Shown: positions 27,105 to 36,029 of the stretch, in pieces
How positions within the stretch are numbered: position 1 is the stretch's first letter
Layout of the letters: each line of letters begins with the position of its first letter
Translations under genes and position numbers: made by a program
The notes under the pieces: model-generated
Database searches by the model: none
What the model was told of the DNA's origin: nothing
Seen by the model: the letters and a program-made list of their open reading frames with translations, nothing else
Assembly (NCBI RefSeq): GCF_001654915.1
Contig: NZ_LXEQ01000031.1
Reading direction: 5' to 3' (one strand)
Length of the DNA stretch: 64,000 nt
Source: Buttiauxella ferragutiae
Lineage (GTDB): Bacteria; Pseudomonadota; Gammaproteobacteria; Enterobacterales; Enterobacteriaceae

Positions 27105-28771
27105 TTCGAAGATTTTATCGGCAAGGCGTTAAGCAAAGCCTGTAGCGAAGCCCGCGCAACATCATTGTCGATACCGACTCCCCAGCAACTTTCACCATTG
27201 GCAAAAGTACAGCGTATATAGGCAGCTGATCGGCTCTCGCTATGTCTTCCAAGTGTATGCTCATGGTAGTCCTCGATAGAAAAAGCGACCTTGAACTGCG
27301 ATTTTAGAGCATCAGCGGTGGCAGAAAGTAGCCCGTTACCTTTGCCCTGCAACGTCAATATTCCTTCTGGTGTCTGGACGCGCGCCTGCAGTGAAAGACC
27401 TCCTTCTGTCTGACTTTCACTGCGGTATTCCAGTAGTTGCCGATCAGCGAGTTGATGCGGCCCGTACAACTTGCGGAACAACTGCCAGAGGGCGTTAAGA
27501 GTCATTTCGTTACCGTCCCGGTCGGTCTGTTCCTGAACGTGGCGGCTGAAGTCCTGTTGCAACCCACGTGGTAATACCAGCCCGTGGTTTTGTTCCAGTA
27601 TCCACGCCGCGCCGCTTTTACCAGACTGGCTGTTAACGCGGATCACCGCCTCGTAACTACAGCCAATATCGTTCGGGTCTACAGGAAGATACGGCATCTC
27701 CCAAAGCGGAGAAGAGGATTGCTGCCGGGCCGTGAAACCCTTTTTGATAGCATCCTGATGCGAGCCTGAAAAGGCTGTAAATGCCAACTTTCCGGCATAG
27801 GGATGGCGAGGGTGCACCGGTAACTGATTGCATTGCTCCACCTCTTCGACAACATGCTTTATGTCGCTGAAATCGAGCTGCGGTGAGACCCCCTGGCTGT
27901 ATAGATTCATAGCCATGGTTACCAGACAGACGTTACCGGTGCGTTCGCCGTTGCCGAACAAACAGCCCTCTACACGGTCAGCTCCCGCAAGTATCGCCAG
28001 TTCAGCACTGGCCACACCGCTTCCCCGGTCATTGTGAGGATGGACGCTGATACACACCGCGTTGCGCCGCGAGAAATGGCGACAGAAGTACTCAATTTGG
28101 TCGGCATAGACGTTCGGGGTATTCACTTCGACGGTCGCAGGTAAGTTGATAATCATCGGCCTTTCGCAGCAGGGCTCCCAAACATCCGCCACCGCCTCGC
28201 AGATTTGCAGCGCGAAATCAGATTCGGTGAAGCAGAAGGTTTCCGGGGAGTATTCATAACTCCACTGTGTTTGCGGGTTTGCCTCGCACAATGCCCGAAT
28301 CTGGCGCGTTGCACTGACGGCCAATTGGATGATCTCCTCTTTGCTCTGACGGAATACCAGGCGGCGGAAAAGTGGGGCAGTGGCGTTATAGAGATGCAGT
28401 GTCGCGCGACTGGCACCCTCAAGAGCGGCAAAAGTGCGTTCAATCAAATCGGTACGTGCCTGGGTCAGCACCTGGATTGTGACGTCGTGCGGTATCCGCC
28501 GTTCTTCAATTAGCTGGCGAACAAACTGGAAGTCCGTTTCTGATGCTGACGGAAAAGCCACTTCAATTTCCTTAAAACCGCATTGGAGCAACAGTTCCCA
28601 GAAGCGCAGTTTGCGCAGGCCGTCCATGGGGTCAGCCAGCGCCTGATTACCGTCGCGCAGGTCGGTGGAAAGCCAGCGTGGGGCATGCGTGAGCTGTTTG
28701 TTTGGCCATTGGCGGTCAGGTAGGTGAATCGGGGGATGGGGCTGATATTTTTGCGATGGGTCGTACAGCAT
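27101..28771 (-). CDS. 2-isopropylmalate synthase, type II (LeuA2)
   Basis: This enzyme condenses acetyl-CoA and 2-oxoisovalerate to 2-isopropylmalate, the first leucine-specific step. At 556 residues it is the long type found in actinobacteria and fungi rather than the 523-residue E. coli LeuA. The catalytic domain (about 30-310) has the DLRDGNQAL metal and acyl-acceptor region and the SVHPHNDRGSGVA metal-binding histidines. The C-terminal LeuA dimer (regulatory) domain occupies about 425-550. It is a single gene with GAGGAAAAC upstream and no leuBCD beside it. A second, operonic leuA presumably lies elsewhere. It could also act on a different 2-oxo acid. Confidence 0.9.
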   Translation of the reverse strand: MLYDPSQKYQPHPPIHLPDRQWPNKQLTHAPRWLSTDLRDGNQALADPMDGLRKLRFWELLLQCGFKEIEVAFPSASETDFQFVRQLIEERRIPHDVTIQVLTQARTDLIERTFAALEGASRATLHLYNATAPLFRRLVFRQSKEEIIQLAVSATRQIRALCEANPQTQWSYEYSPETFCFTESDFALQICEAVADVWEPCCERPMIINLPATVEVNTPNVYADQIEYFCRHFSRRNAVCISVHPHNDRGSGVASAELAILAGADRVEGCLFGNGERTGNVCLVTMAMNLYSQGVSPQLDFSDIKHVVEEVEQCNQLPVHPRHPYAGKLAFTAFSGSHQDAIKKGFTARQQSSSPLWEMPYLPVDPNDIGCSYEAVIRVNSQSGKSGAAWILEQNHGLVLPRGLQQDFSRHVQEQTDRDGNEMTLNALWQLFRKLYGPHQLADRQLLEYRSESQTEGGLSLQARVQTPEGILTLQGKGNGLLSATADALKSQFKVAFSIEDYHEHTLGRHSESRSAAYIRCTFANGESCWGVGIDNDVARASLQALLNALPIKSSN

Positions 28772-28879
28772 GTCGGTTTTCCTCGGCGTGGGTCAGTCTT
28801 TATCCTGACGACTTTAGGCTGGGCTTACTGGCGCAAAACTGACAACCTGTGCTGCAAAACCGCCAGACGACAGACAGAG

Positions 28880-28903
28880 AAAAGGGGCCAATTGGCCCCT
28901 TTT
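28880..28903 (-). terminator. Terminator downstream of emrB
   Basis: The 24-bp perfect palindrome AAAAGGGGCC..GGCCCCTTTT lies twelve bases beyond the emrB stop. A/T tracts on both sides make it usable in both directions. Confidence 0.85.
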
Positions 28904-28914
28904 GTGTTTCTGAC

Positions 28915-30453
28915 TTAGTGCGCTCCACCGCCGCCACCACCGGCACCAAACGGTGGTCTGGCAAACCAGATTAGACCCAGTAACAGAATAAATATTCCTG
29001 CAGAAACCCAGAAAATCTCATTGGCTGAGATAATCAGCCCCTGATTGGTAATCTGCTGCGCAATATAGCCAGAGGCTTGTTGCGGCGACATCCCCAGATT
29101 TTCCAGTTTTGAATACATCTCCTGCGCATTCGGGTTAAACGGTGAAACGGACTCCGTTAACTGCGCGTGATGTAGCGCTTCGCGGTTAGTCCACAGCGTC
29201 GTGGTTATCGACGTACCAATCGAACCGGCAAGGGTTCGGGTAAAGTTCGACAGACTCGACGCTGCGGCCATACGTTCAGGCGGTAGCCCGGAAAGCGTGA
29301 TTGTCGTCAGTGGCATAAAGAAGCACGCCACGGCAAAGCCCTGAATAAACTGCGGCCAGGCCGACGCGCCGAAATCCATTCCCGGCTCGAAGGTATATGC
29401 ACGCCAGTAGAAACAGACGGCATACATAATAAAGCTGAACGTCACCAGGCGCCGCATATCGAGCTTATGAGCAAAACGCCCGATAATCGGCGACAGCAAT
29501 ACAGGAAGAAGCCCGACCGGTGCCGATGCCAGACCCGCCCAGGTTGCCGTGTAGCCATATACCTCCTGCAACAGCTGCGGCAGTAACACAATTGCGCCGA
29601 AGTAGAGCATGTAGGCGAGACTGATACACAAGCAACCAATGGTGAAGTTTCGCGACTTAAACAACGACAAGTCGACTATCGGGTTGTCGTCCGTTAGCTC
29701 CCAGACAATCAAGAAACTTATCGTCACCACCGCGACGATTGTCAGAACGACCACTTCCGTTGAGTTAAACCAATCCAGCTCTTTACCGCGGTCGAGCATG
29801 ATTTGCAGGCTACCAATGCCCACCACCAACAGCGCAAGGCCGATGGCATCAATACGGCGCTGCTCGGTTTTGGTTTCTCGCCCACGCAAGGTTTGCATCG
29901 TCAGCAGAACGACCAGCGCGCCGATAGGCACGTTGATAAAGAATATCCAACCCCAGTGGTAGTTATCACTGATAAAACCACCGAGGATTGGCCCACAAAT
30001 CGGTGCCACGATGACCGTCATCGACCACAGCGCCAGCGCGATACTTCGCTTAGCAGGCGGGTAGTTATTGAGCAGCAGACTTTGCGACAGCGGAATCAAC
30101 GGCCCGGCAACGATCCCCTGGATAACGCGGAAGAAGATCAGCATCTCCAGACTTTTGGACACGCCGCAAGCCCATGAAGCCAACACGAAGAGAATCGTCG
30201 ACCACATAAACAACTTCACTTCACCAAAGCGCTTAGCAAGCCACCCGGTGATAGGAATTGAGATGGCGTTTGCCACCCCAAATGAAGTGATAACCCAGGT
30301 TCCCTGGCTCAGTGACGAGCCAAGGTTACCGGCAATGGTCGGAATGGCCACGTTGGCGATGGTCGAGTCCAGCACCTGCATAAAGGTCGCCAATGACAAG
30401 GCGATGGTCATGATGACCAGCGGTGCCCCTTCTAGCGGTTTTTGTTGTGCCAT
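28915..30453 (-). CDS. emrB: Multidrug efflux MFS transporter EmrB
   Basis: EmrB is the inner-membrane pump (DHA2 family, 14 helices) of the EmrAB-TolC tripartite exporter for hydrophobic uncouplers and drugs. In its 512 residues, motif A is near GWLAKRFGEVK (about 68-78) and the motif C region is near GPILGGFISDNYHW. The protein is nearly collinear with E. coli EmrB and ends in an unusual glycine-rich tail (GAGGGGGGAH). It follows emrA by 15 bp. Confidence 0.96.
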   Translation of the reverse strand: MAQQKPLEGAPLVIMTIALSLATFMQVLDSTIANVAIPTIAGNLGSSLSQGTWVITSFGVANAISIPITGWLAKRFGEVKLFMWSTILFVLASWACGVSKSLEMLIFFRVIQGIVAGPLIPLSQSLLLNNYPPAKRSIALALWSMTVIVAPICGPILGGFISDNYHWGWIFFINVPIGALVVLLTMQTLRGRETKTEQRRIDAIGLALLVVGIGSLQIMLDRGKELDWFNSTEVVVLTIVAVVTISFLIVWELTDDNPIVDLSLFKSRNFTIGCLCISLAYMLYFGAIVLLPQLLQEVYGYTATWAGLASAPVGLLPVLLSPIIGRFAHKLDMRRLVTFSFIMYAVCFYWRAYTFEPGMDFGASAWPQFIQGFAVACFFMPLTTITLSGLPPERMAAASSLSNFTRTLAGSIGTSITTTLWTNREALHHAQLTESVSPFNPNAQEMYSKLENLGMSPQQASGYIAQQITNQGLIISANEIFWVSAGIFILLLGLIWFARPPFGAGGGGGGAH

Positions 30454-30468
30454 ACAACCTCCGCTTTG

Positions 30469-31641
30469 TTAACCCGCATTGGCCTGGATGATGTTATTGA
30501 TAAGCTCGTTGGCAGGCGCAAGATTCAGCTCGCGCGCATTGCTTTCATACACCGGAGAGTGACGAGTGGTGTTTGCCAGCATACTGCCATCGCGGTTACT
30601 GGTATCCACCGTCACCAGCGTCGACAAACCGATACGCAGCGGATGTTGTTCAAGCTGTTTGGCATCCAGTTCAATACGAACCGGCAAACGCTGAACCACT
30701 TTAATCCAGTTACCGGTGGCGTTTTGTGCAGGAAGCAGAGAGAACGCGCTGCCGGTACCCATATCCAGGCCAACAACTTTACCGGTGTACTCAACTTTGT
30801 CGCCGTAAATATCACTGACGACCGTCGCCGGTTGGCCAATACGCATATGCGCAAGCTGCGTTTCTTTGAAGTTTGCATCAACCCACAAACCACTCGCTGG
30901 CACGATAGCCATCAGCGGTGTGGTCGGGCTAATCTGTGCGCCAACTTGCACCACACGGCGTGAAACATAGCCGGTCATTGGGCTGACAATCTTAGTCCGT
31001 TGCAGTGCCATCCAGGCGTTACGTAACTCGGCAGCCGCTTGTTTAACACTTGGCTGTTCTTCGAGTTTGGTTCCGAGGATCATGGCCTGATTGGCATTAT
31101 ATTGTTGAATGGCAACATCCAGTTGCGCTTGAGCCGATGCGACGGCATCTCGGGCGTGTTGCAACTCTTCACGGCCAATCAGGTTTGCATTCCCCAGCGG
31201 CACGCGGCGATTCAGGTCGCTTTGAGCTTGTGCCAGAGAAGTCTTTTGCAGCTCAATATTGGCCTGATATTGCTTACTGTTAATCATTAACTGACGAGTC
31301 TGGCGCACGCTTGAAGCCAGCACGGTTTGTGCTTGTTCAAAGGCTTGCTCAGCGTCAGCCTGGTCCAGCGTCACCAGAACATCGCCCTGTTTAACGAAGT
31401 CGGTATTATCTGCCCAAACTTTAGTTACGCTTCCGGAAACCTGGGACATTATCTGCACCTGATTACCGGCCACATACGCATCATCCGTGTTTTCGTAGTG
31501 ACGTAATACTAAGAACCAGTAAATCCCATATGCCACAGCAATAATGACAAACAGCAAGGTCAACACAAGTAAGGCACCTTTACGTTTGCCTTTCTTGTTA
31601 CCCGGCTGCTGCGAGGTTTGAGTCTCCGCATGTGCGCTCAT
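30469..31641 (-). CDS. emrA: EmrA membrane fusion protein
   Basis: EmrA is the periplasmic adaptor linking EmrB to TolC. It has 390 residues, the E. coli length. A short cytoplasmic N terminus precedes a single membrane anchor (about 24-46). A biotinyl-lipoyl-like domain follows (SQVSGSVTKVWADNTDFVKQGD), then a long coiled-coil hairpin (about 95-210) and a beta-barrel (about 240-340). The ATG at 31641 has GGAG seven bases upstream and gives the MSAHAETQT N terminus. Confidence 0.96.
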   Translation of the reverse strand: MSAHAETQTSQQPGNKKGKRKGALLVLTLLFVIIAVAYGIYWFLVLRHYENTDDAYVAGNQVQIMSQVSGSVTKVWADNTDFVKQGDVLVTLDQADAEQAFEQAQTVLASSVRQTRQLMINSKQYQANIELQKTSLAQAQSDLNRRVPLGNANLIGREELQHARDAVASAQAQLDVAIQQYNANQAMILGTKLEEQPSVKQAAAELRNAWMALQRTKIVSPMTGYVSRRVVQVGAQISPTTPLMAIVPASGLWVDANFKETQLAHMRIGQPATVVSDIYGDKVEYTGKVVGLDMGTGSAFSLLPAQNATGNWIKVVQRLPVRIELDAKQLEQHPLRIGLSTLVTVDTSNRDGSMLANTTRHSPVYESNARELNLAPANELINNIIQANAG

Positions 31642-31697
31642 GCTTATCTCCACACTTTTTTATTATAGTGATCGGCTGAGCCGACCTGTTAGACCCA

Positions 31698-31727
31698 ACA
31701 GGCCAGCAAGGTAAGTTGCTGGCCTGT
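31698..31727. repeat. Hairpin between emrR and emrA
   Basis: ACAGGCCAGCAA / TTGCTGGCCTGT (12-bp arms) lie in the 134-bp gap between emrR and emrA. There is no U run in the operon direction, so it could be an attenuating or mRNA-stabilising structure rather than a full terminator. Confidence 0.5.
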
Positions 31728-31775
31728 CAGTATTCATCTTTTTTGGGATACTACGATTTAACGCGATGACGGCAC

Positions 31776-32306
31776 TTAGCGCACGGCTTCAAGTACAGTC
31801 TGGTTTTCGTCCATTTCATCAAGGCGGGTCAGCAGTTTGCGGGTGATCTGTTCCAACTGCTCTTTTTCCGAACCACTCAGCGTGGACCACAGCTCATGTA
31901 AGCAGTGGTGCTGCGGTGGTAACACCTGACGCAGGAACTCCTGACCTTTTTCGGTTAAATGCAGATGCAGGCAGCGGCGATCGTTATCGCTTTCACGGCG
32001 TTCAATCCAGCCACGCTTTTCCAGTTCATCGGCAATACGAGTCGCGTTAGTACGGGAAGACCCCAAAGCACAGCTCAATTCGGAAGGCTGGATGCTGTGG
32101 TTTTCCTGCGATTCAAGAGTAATTAACGCCATAAACAGCGTCTCGTTAATCCCCTGAGCTTTCAGCATTTTATTGCGGTTTTCCAAAAGCTTGCCTTGCA
32201 TGTGCATGCAAAGGCGCGTCAGCAGGACTTCCTGGTACGGGAATTCCTCATAGCGTTTGGCGCGAAATTTTAGCATTTGTTCAATGGGCGTAAACGAACT
32301 ATCCAT
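31776..32306 (-). CDS. emrR: MarR-family repressor EmrR (MprA)
   Basis: EmrR represses emrRAB and releases DNA when it binds uncouplers such as CCCP. The 176 residues match E. coli MprA, with the MarR winged helix at about 70-125 (SELSCALGSSRTNATRIADELEKRGW). It is the first gene of the operon. Its promoter is visible upstream and the start has GAGG nine bases before the ATG. Confidence 0.96.
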   Translation of the reverse strand: MDSSFTPIEQMLKFRAKRYEEFPYQEVLLTRLCMHMQGKLLENRNKMLKAQGINETLFMALITLESQENHSIQPSELSCALGSSRTNATRIADELEKRGWIERRESDNDRRCLHLHLTEKGQEFLRQVLPPQHHCLHELWSTLSGSEKEQLEQITRKLLTRLDEMDENQTVLEAVR

Positions 32307-32336
32307 TTTGGCATAACCTCATTAGTTTCGGTCGAT

Positions 32337-32365
32337 ATAATAACGATGGTGACAAATAAAGTAAA
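32337..32365 (-). promoter_or_regulatory. emrRAB promoter
   Basis: Read on the minus strand, a -35 TTTACT (32360-32365) and a -10 TATTAT (32337-32342) are separated by 17 bp, about 30 bp before the emrR start. Confidence 0.5.
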
Positions 32366-32390
32366 TGTATTGTTGATACGTTTTTATTGG

Positions 32391-32732
32391 TCAGACTGAT
32401 ATCACCATCATGAGTTTCCAGGTTAATCCATAACCCAGAGCACTTAATAATGTCGGGACAATGATGCTGCGAGTTTTATAAAAACTCAGCCCGAGAATAA
32501 TAAAACCGACAAGCGTCGGGACCAGACGTTGCGCGTTCTGCATAATCTCCGGAACACTCGAAACCACCAGCAACGCACAAATCGATGCGATTCCGATACT
32601 GTCGAGCAGTATGCCAGTGGCGCCGCGTTTGGCCGGACGAGTGGTATTTGCCCGGATACGCAGAGGCAAATAACGAAACAGATAGTTGGCAAGGCCGACC
32701 AGCAAACCCAGCAAAAGTACTTGTGTACTCAT
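32391..32732 (-). CDS. ygaH: L-valine exporter subunit YgaH (AzlD family)
   Basis: This is the small membrane subunit (113 residues, three to four hydrophobic segments) of the YgaZH branched-chain amino acid exporter. The family motif LPLRI is at about 24. Its ATG overlaps the ygaZ stop (ATGA), as is usual for the AzlCD pair. Confidence 0.93.
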   Translation of the reverse strand: MSTQVLLLGLLVGLANYLFRYLPLRIRANTTRPAKRGATGILLDSIGIASICALLVVSSVPEIMQNAQRLVPTLVGFIILGLSFYKTRSIIVPTLLSALGYGLTWKLMMVISV

Positions 32733-33469
32733 CCGTGTTCACCTTGATAAAACGCCTGTACTAATGCCGCCATACAGCCACAGACAATCCCTGCAAGAAT
32801 TGCCACCGGAATAGAAACCAGCGTCACGCCCAACAATGCGCCAGCAAGCGAAGCGGTAACCGTCCATGATTGTTTACGCTGGAACGACGCCAGCATGAAA
32901 CTCATGAACAGGGCGGGCAACATAAACCCTAAAGCCGCTTCAACAGCGGGCAGGTGGTCCAGTAAACCATTACCAGACCAGGCTCCCAGCGCGGTGCCTA
33001 AAACCCAGGAAAACCATGAACTAAAGGCGATACCGATCATCCAGTTTTCGCTCCAGCGCCGGTTATCACGCACCAGTTTGGCGGTGGCGGCGGCAAAAAC
33101 TTCGTCGGTCAGGCCGAAGGCCCAAATCGCGGTTTTAGGTTTACTCAACTGGCGGGTGATGCGCTGACGCAGGGAAGGGCCATACAACACGTGGCGCACA
33201 TCCATTGCCATCACCGTTAAGGCGGCGACCCACAGAGAACTACCCGCAGCCAGTAACGCAGTTATCACAAACTGGCTGGCACCGGCATAAATAATGCAGG
33301 AGAAAAACAAGCTTTCGAGTGGCGTAAATCCCAGCTTCGTGGCATTAAGCCCAAACGCAAACGCGACCGGAATATAACTGATGACAATCGGTAAACTGTC
33401 TTTCAGCCCTTCAACCCAGGTGGCATCGCTGTGATTATTATCTAATGGAACTGTTGCAGGACTATCCAT
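32729..33469 (-). CDS. ygaZ: L-valine exporter subunit YgaZ (AzlC family)
   Basis: This is the large subunit (246 residues) of the exporter for L-valine and methionine. It has six to eight hydrophobic segments and the AzlC signature region (SLFFSCIIYAGASQFVITALL, about 56-76). It couples to ygaH through a 4-bp overlap and lies upstream of emrR in the same direction. The rare case of emr drug pump genes beside an amino acid exporter is the normal enterobacterial order. Confidence 0.94.
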   Translation of the reverse strand: MDSPATVPLDNNHSDATWVEGLKDSLPIVISYIPVAFAFGLNATKLGFTPLESLFFSCIIYAGASQFVITALLAAGSSLWVAALTVMAMDVRHVLYGPSLRQRITRQLSKPKTAIWAFGLTDEVFAAATAKLVRDNRRWSENWMIGIAFSSWFSWVLGTALGAWSGNGLLDHLPAVEAALGFMLPALFMSFMLASFQRKQSWTVTASLAGALLGVTLVSIPVAILAGIVCGCMAALVQAFYQGEHG

Positions 33470-33593
33470 ATTAAATATTTATAAGTTTCTTACGTTAAAG
33501 TCACTCGAATTAATAAACGGGGATAACCTTAACAGACTGGTACGACCCTTAATACCCCAAATTATTTCTGGCGGTTGTAAAGGAATAGTGACA

Positions 33594-34769
33594 TCACGGT
33601 TGGCGGTGATAACCACGCCACCACACTACTAAATTTAGTAGGGCGACAATCGCACCGGCCACGCACACGCCATTCCATCCGGCATGTTGATAAGCACTGG
33701 CGGAGATCAGCGAACCTGCGGCCCCGCCAATAAAGTAGCTGGTCATATAACCGGCGGTCAGACGATTTCGCGCATCCGGCATCATGCGGTAGATAACCGT
33801 CTGGTTAGTGATATGTACGCCCTGAACGGTTAAATCCAGCACCAGAATCCCGATGATCAACGCGATAACGGAATACTGCCCCATCGCGGTTGCAATCCAG
33901 GACACTAACAACAGCACCAGCCCAATAGTTGTGGTGAGATGGGCTTTGCCTTTGTCCGCAAACCCGCCAGCGGGACGCGCACCCAAAGCACCCGCAGCAC
34001 CCGCGAGGCCAAACAAACCAATCACGCTTTCCGAGAAATTAAAGGGCGGTGACGCCAGCAGAAACGCCATCGACGTCCAGAGAATACTGAAGTTGGCAAA
34101 GGTCAGGCAGCCGAGCAAAGCGCGGGTCCGCAGCAGCGGAGTTTTGATAAACAGGCCGAATACCGACGACAACAATTGCGGATAATTCAGATGGGTGTCG
34201 GATTTCACTTTTGGTAAACCACGCCACAAAGCCAGCGCCATCACCACCATTAATACACTTGCAACCCAGTAAACGGTGCGCCAGCCGCCAATGCCTGCCA
34301 GTAACCCGGCTACAGTACGTGCCAGCAAAATCCCCAGCAGCAGCCCGCTCATAATGGTGCCGACCACTTTGCCGCGCTTTTCCGGCTCCGCAAGCGTTGC
34401 TGCCAATGGCACAAGAATCTGGGCGACCACCGAGAACAAGCCAGTGAGTGCGGTGCCAAGAATCATCATCCACAGCGTCTGGCTGAGGGCGACAATCACC
34501 ATCCCACCCGCGGCGAGCAGCGTCATAAACACAATCAACCCACGGCGTTCAAACATATCGCCCAACGGCACCAGGAACAGCAGCCCTACGGCATAGCCTA
34601 GCTGCGCTGCGGTAACGATAAACCCGGCCTGATTAATTGAAAGGGAAAATGCCGTCGCGATAGTGTCGAGCAGGGGTTGCGCATAATAGTTACTGGCAAC
34701 GGCCAAACCCGTGGCGAGAGACATCAGGACAATCAGAGCGGGGCTCAGTCCTTGAGTGGATGTTTTCAT
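33594..34769 (-). CDS. MFS transporter, intact YgaY-type
   Basis: This is a 391-residue 12-helix major facilitator carrier with motif A near PLGDMFERRGLIV (about 68-80). It lies between ygaZ and proX, where E. coli K-12 has ygaY, annotated there as a broken transporter gene. The frame is uninterrupted here. Substrate unknown; related carriers export sugars or drugs. The ATG start has a run of A/T and a weak ribosome site upstream. Confidence 0.85.
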   Translation of the reverse strand: MKTSTQGLSPALIVLMSLATGLAVASNYYAQPLLDTIATAFSLSINQAGFIVTAAQLGYAVGLLFLVPLGDMFERRGLIVFMTLLAAGGMVIVALSQTLWMMILGTALTGLFSVVAQILVPLAATLAEPEKRGKVVGTIMSGLLLGILLARTVAGLLAGIGGWRTVYWVASVLMVVMALALWRGLPKVKSDTHLNYPQLLSSVFGLFIKTPLLRTRALLGCLTFANFSILWTSMAFLLASPPFNFSESVIGLFGLAGAAGALGARPAGGFADKGKAHLTTTIGLVLLLVSWIATAMGQYSVIALIIGILVLDLTVQGVHITNQTVIYRMMPDARNRLTAGYMTSYFIGGAAGSLISASAYQHAGWNGVCVAGAIVALLNLVVWWRGYHRQP

Positions 34770-34860
34770 TGTTATTTTTCAGCTTGTGATGATGGAGCGG
34801 GAATAATAGCTAAAAATAAGGTAGGCAGGGGTCGGATTGTGCGCTTTGTTTTTGATTGGG

Positions 34861-34977
34861 ACGCCCTCATCCCGACCTTGTCCCCCAGGAGAAGGGGAAA
34901 ACTGGCATCAGTGTGAGAAGGAGAGGGAGAGCGCCGGACTATACCCTCTCCCGTGGGAGAGGGTTAGGGTGAGGGCA
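34861..34977. repeat. Double CCCTC-type palindromic repeat after proX
   Basis: Two elements of the same family lie back to back. The first (CCCTCATCCC..GGAGAAGGGG, about 34864-34900) is in the opposite orientation to the one beside mutS. The second (CCCTCTCCC..GGGAGAGGG..GGGTGAGGG, 34944-34976) is a near-perfect hairpin. The element ends six bases from the proX stop codon and may serve as the 3' hairpin of the proU transcript. Confidence 0.7.
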
Positions 34978-34982
34978 AAAAC

Positions 34983-35975
34983 TTACTTTGTCGCCAAAGC
35001 CTCATTCACCCAGCCATCAAACTCGGCCTGGTGCGCTTTAATCCAGCCATCGACGTGACCCTGAATATCCGCTTCTGACGCTTTACCGTTGTGCATCATT
35101 GCATTCTCGGCGTTGATATCCGCCAGTGGCAGCTTCATCAGACTAAACAGCTTCGCCGCCTGCGGGTTTTTCTCAGCCCAGGCTTTGTTCGCCACAATGT
35201 GCATGGTATTTACCGGGAAACCATAGTTCGCGCCATTCGGCAGTTTGGTATCCACGTCTTTCTGTTTGCCTGGCATAGAAGAGAACGGCACTTGCAGCCA
35301 CACCACATCTTTGCCCGGAACCATCACATCACTCACCCAATATGGCGTCCAGGTGTAGTAGATAACCGGCTTGCCTTCTTTGTGACGCGTAATGGTATCG
35401 GCAATCATCGCCGAATAGTTACCCTGGTTATGTTCCACGGTATTCGTCAGGCCGAAAGCGCCAATCTGGTGATTGATAACCGCTTCGCAGCCCCAACCAG
35501 GTGTGCAGCCAGTTAAATCGGCTTTACCGTCGCCGTTGGTATCAAACAGTTTGGCAATCTTAGGATCTTTTAGCTGCTCGATATTGGTTATCTTATATTG
35601 CTCGGCCGTTTTCTTATCTATCAGATAACCCTGAGCGGCACCCTGAACGTAAGTACCTTCACGATAAAACTTCTTATCGCCGCCAGCAGCGTCGTACATA
35701 TCGTCGTGCAACGGCTTCCAGTTAGTGGCGATAAATGTGGTATCGCCTGCGGCCATGGAGGTGTAGGCCACGTTGTAATCCACTTCACTCGGTTTATTCA
35801 CCGTATAGCCCAATTTTTCCAGGGCGCGGCTCACCAGCAAAGTCTGGAATGATTCTTCTGAGATAGTGCTTTGCGCAGGTTGAACCGTAATGCCTTTTCC
35901 CGGCAAATCAGCGGCAAAAGCGCTGGTGGTCATCAGAGTGGCGAGTGTTGCGGCTAAAATAGTTGTGTGTCGCAT
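34983..35975 (-). CDS. proX: Glycine betaine/proline betaine-binding protein ProX
   Basis: ProX is the periplasmic binding protein of the ProU osmoprotectant importer. At 330 residues it has a Sec signal peptide ending at AFA (about residue 21). The ligand cage tryptophans are in TNWKPLHDD (about 65), PGWGCEA (about 140) and YTWTPYW (about 188). The second of two adjacent ATGs was chosen because its spacing to AAGGA is better and it equals the E. coli start. It is the last gene of proVWX. Confidence 0.96.
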   Translation of the reverse strand: MRHTTILAATLATLMTTSAFAADLPGKGITVQPAQSTISEESFQTLLVSRALEKLGYTVNKPSEVDYNVAYTSMAAGDTTFIATNWKPLHDDMYDAAGGDKKFYREGTYVQGAAQGYLIDKKTAEQYKITNIEQLKDPKIAKLFDTNGDGKADLTGCTPGWGCEAVINHQIGAFGLTNTVEHNQGNYSAMIADTITRHKEGKPVIYYTWTPYWVSDVMVPGKDVVWLQVPFSSMPGKQKDVDTKLPNGANYGFPVNTMHIVANKAWAEKNPQAAKLFSLMKLPLADINAENAMMHNGKASEADIQGHVDGWIKAHQAEFDGWVNEALATK

Positions 35976-36029
35976 CATGCTTCCTTATCGGTGATGGGGC
36001 GTGAGGCGGCACGGATGCCGCCATCATGT

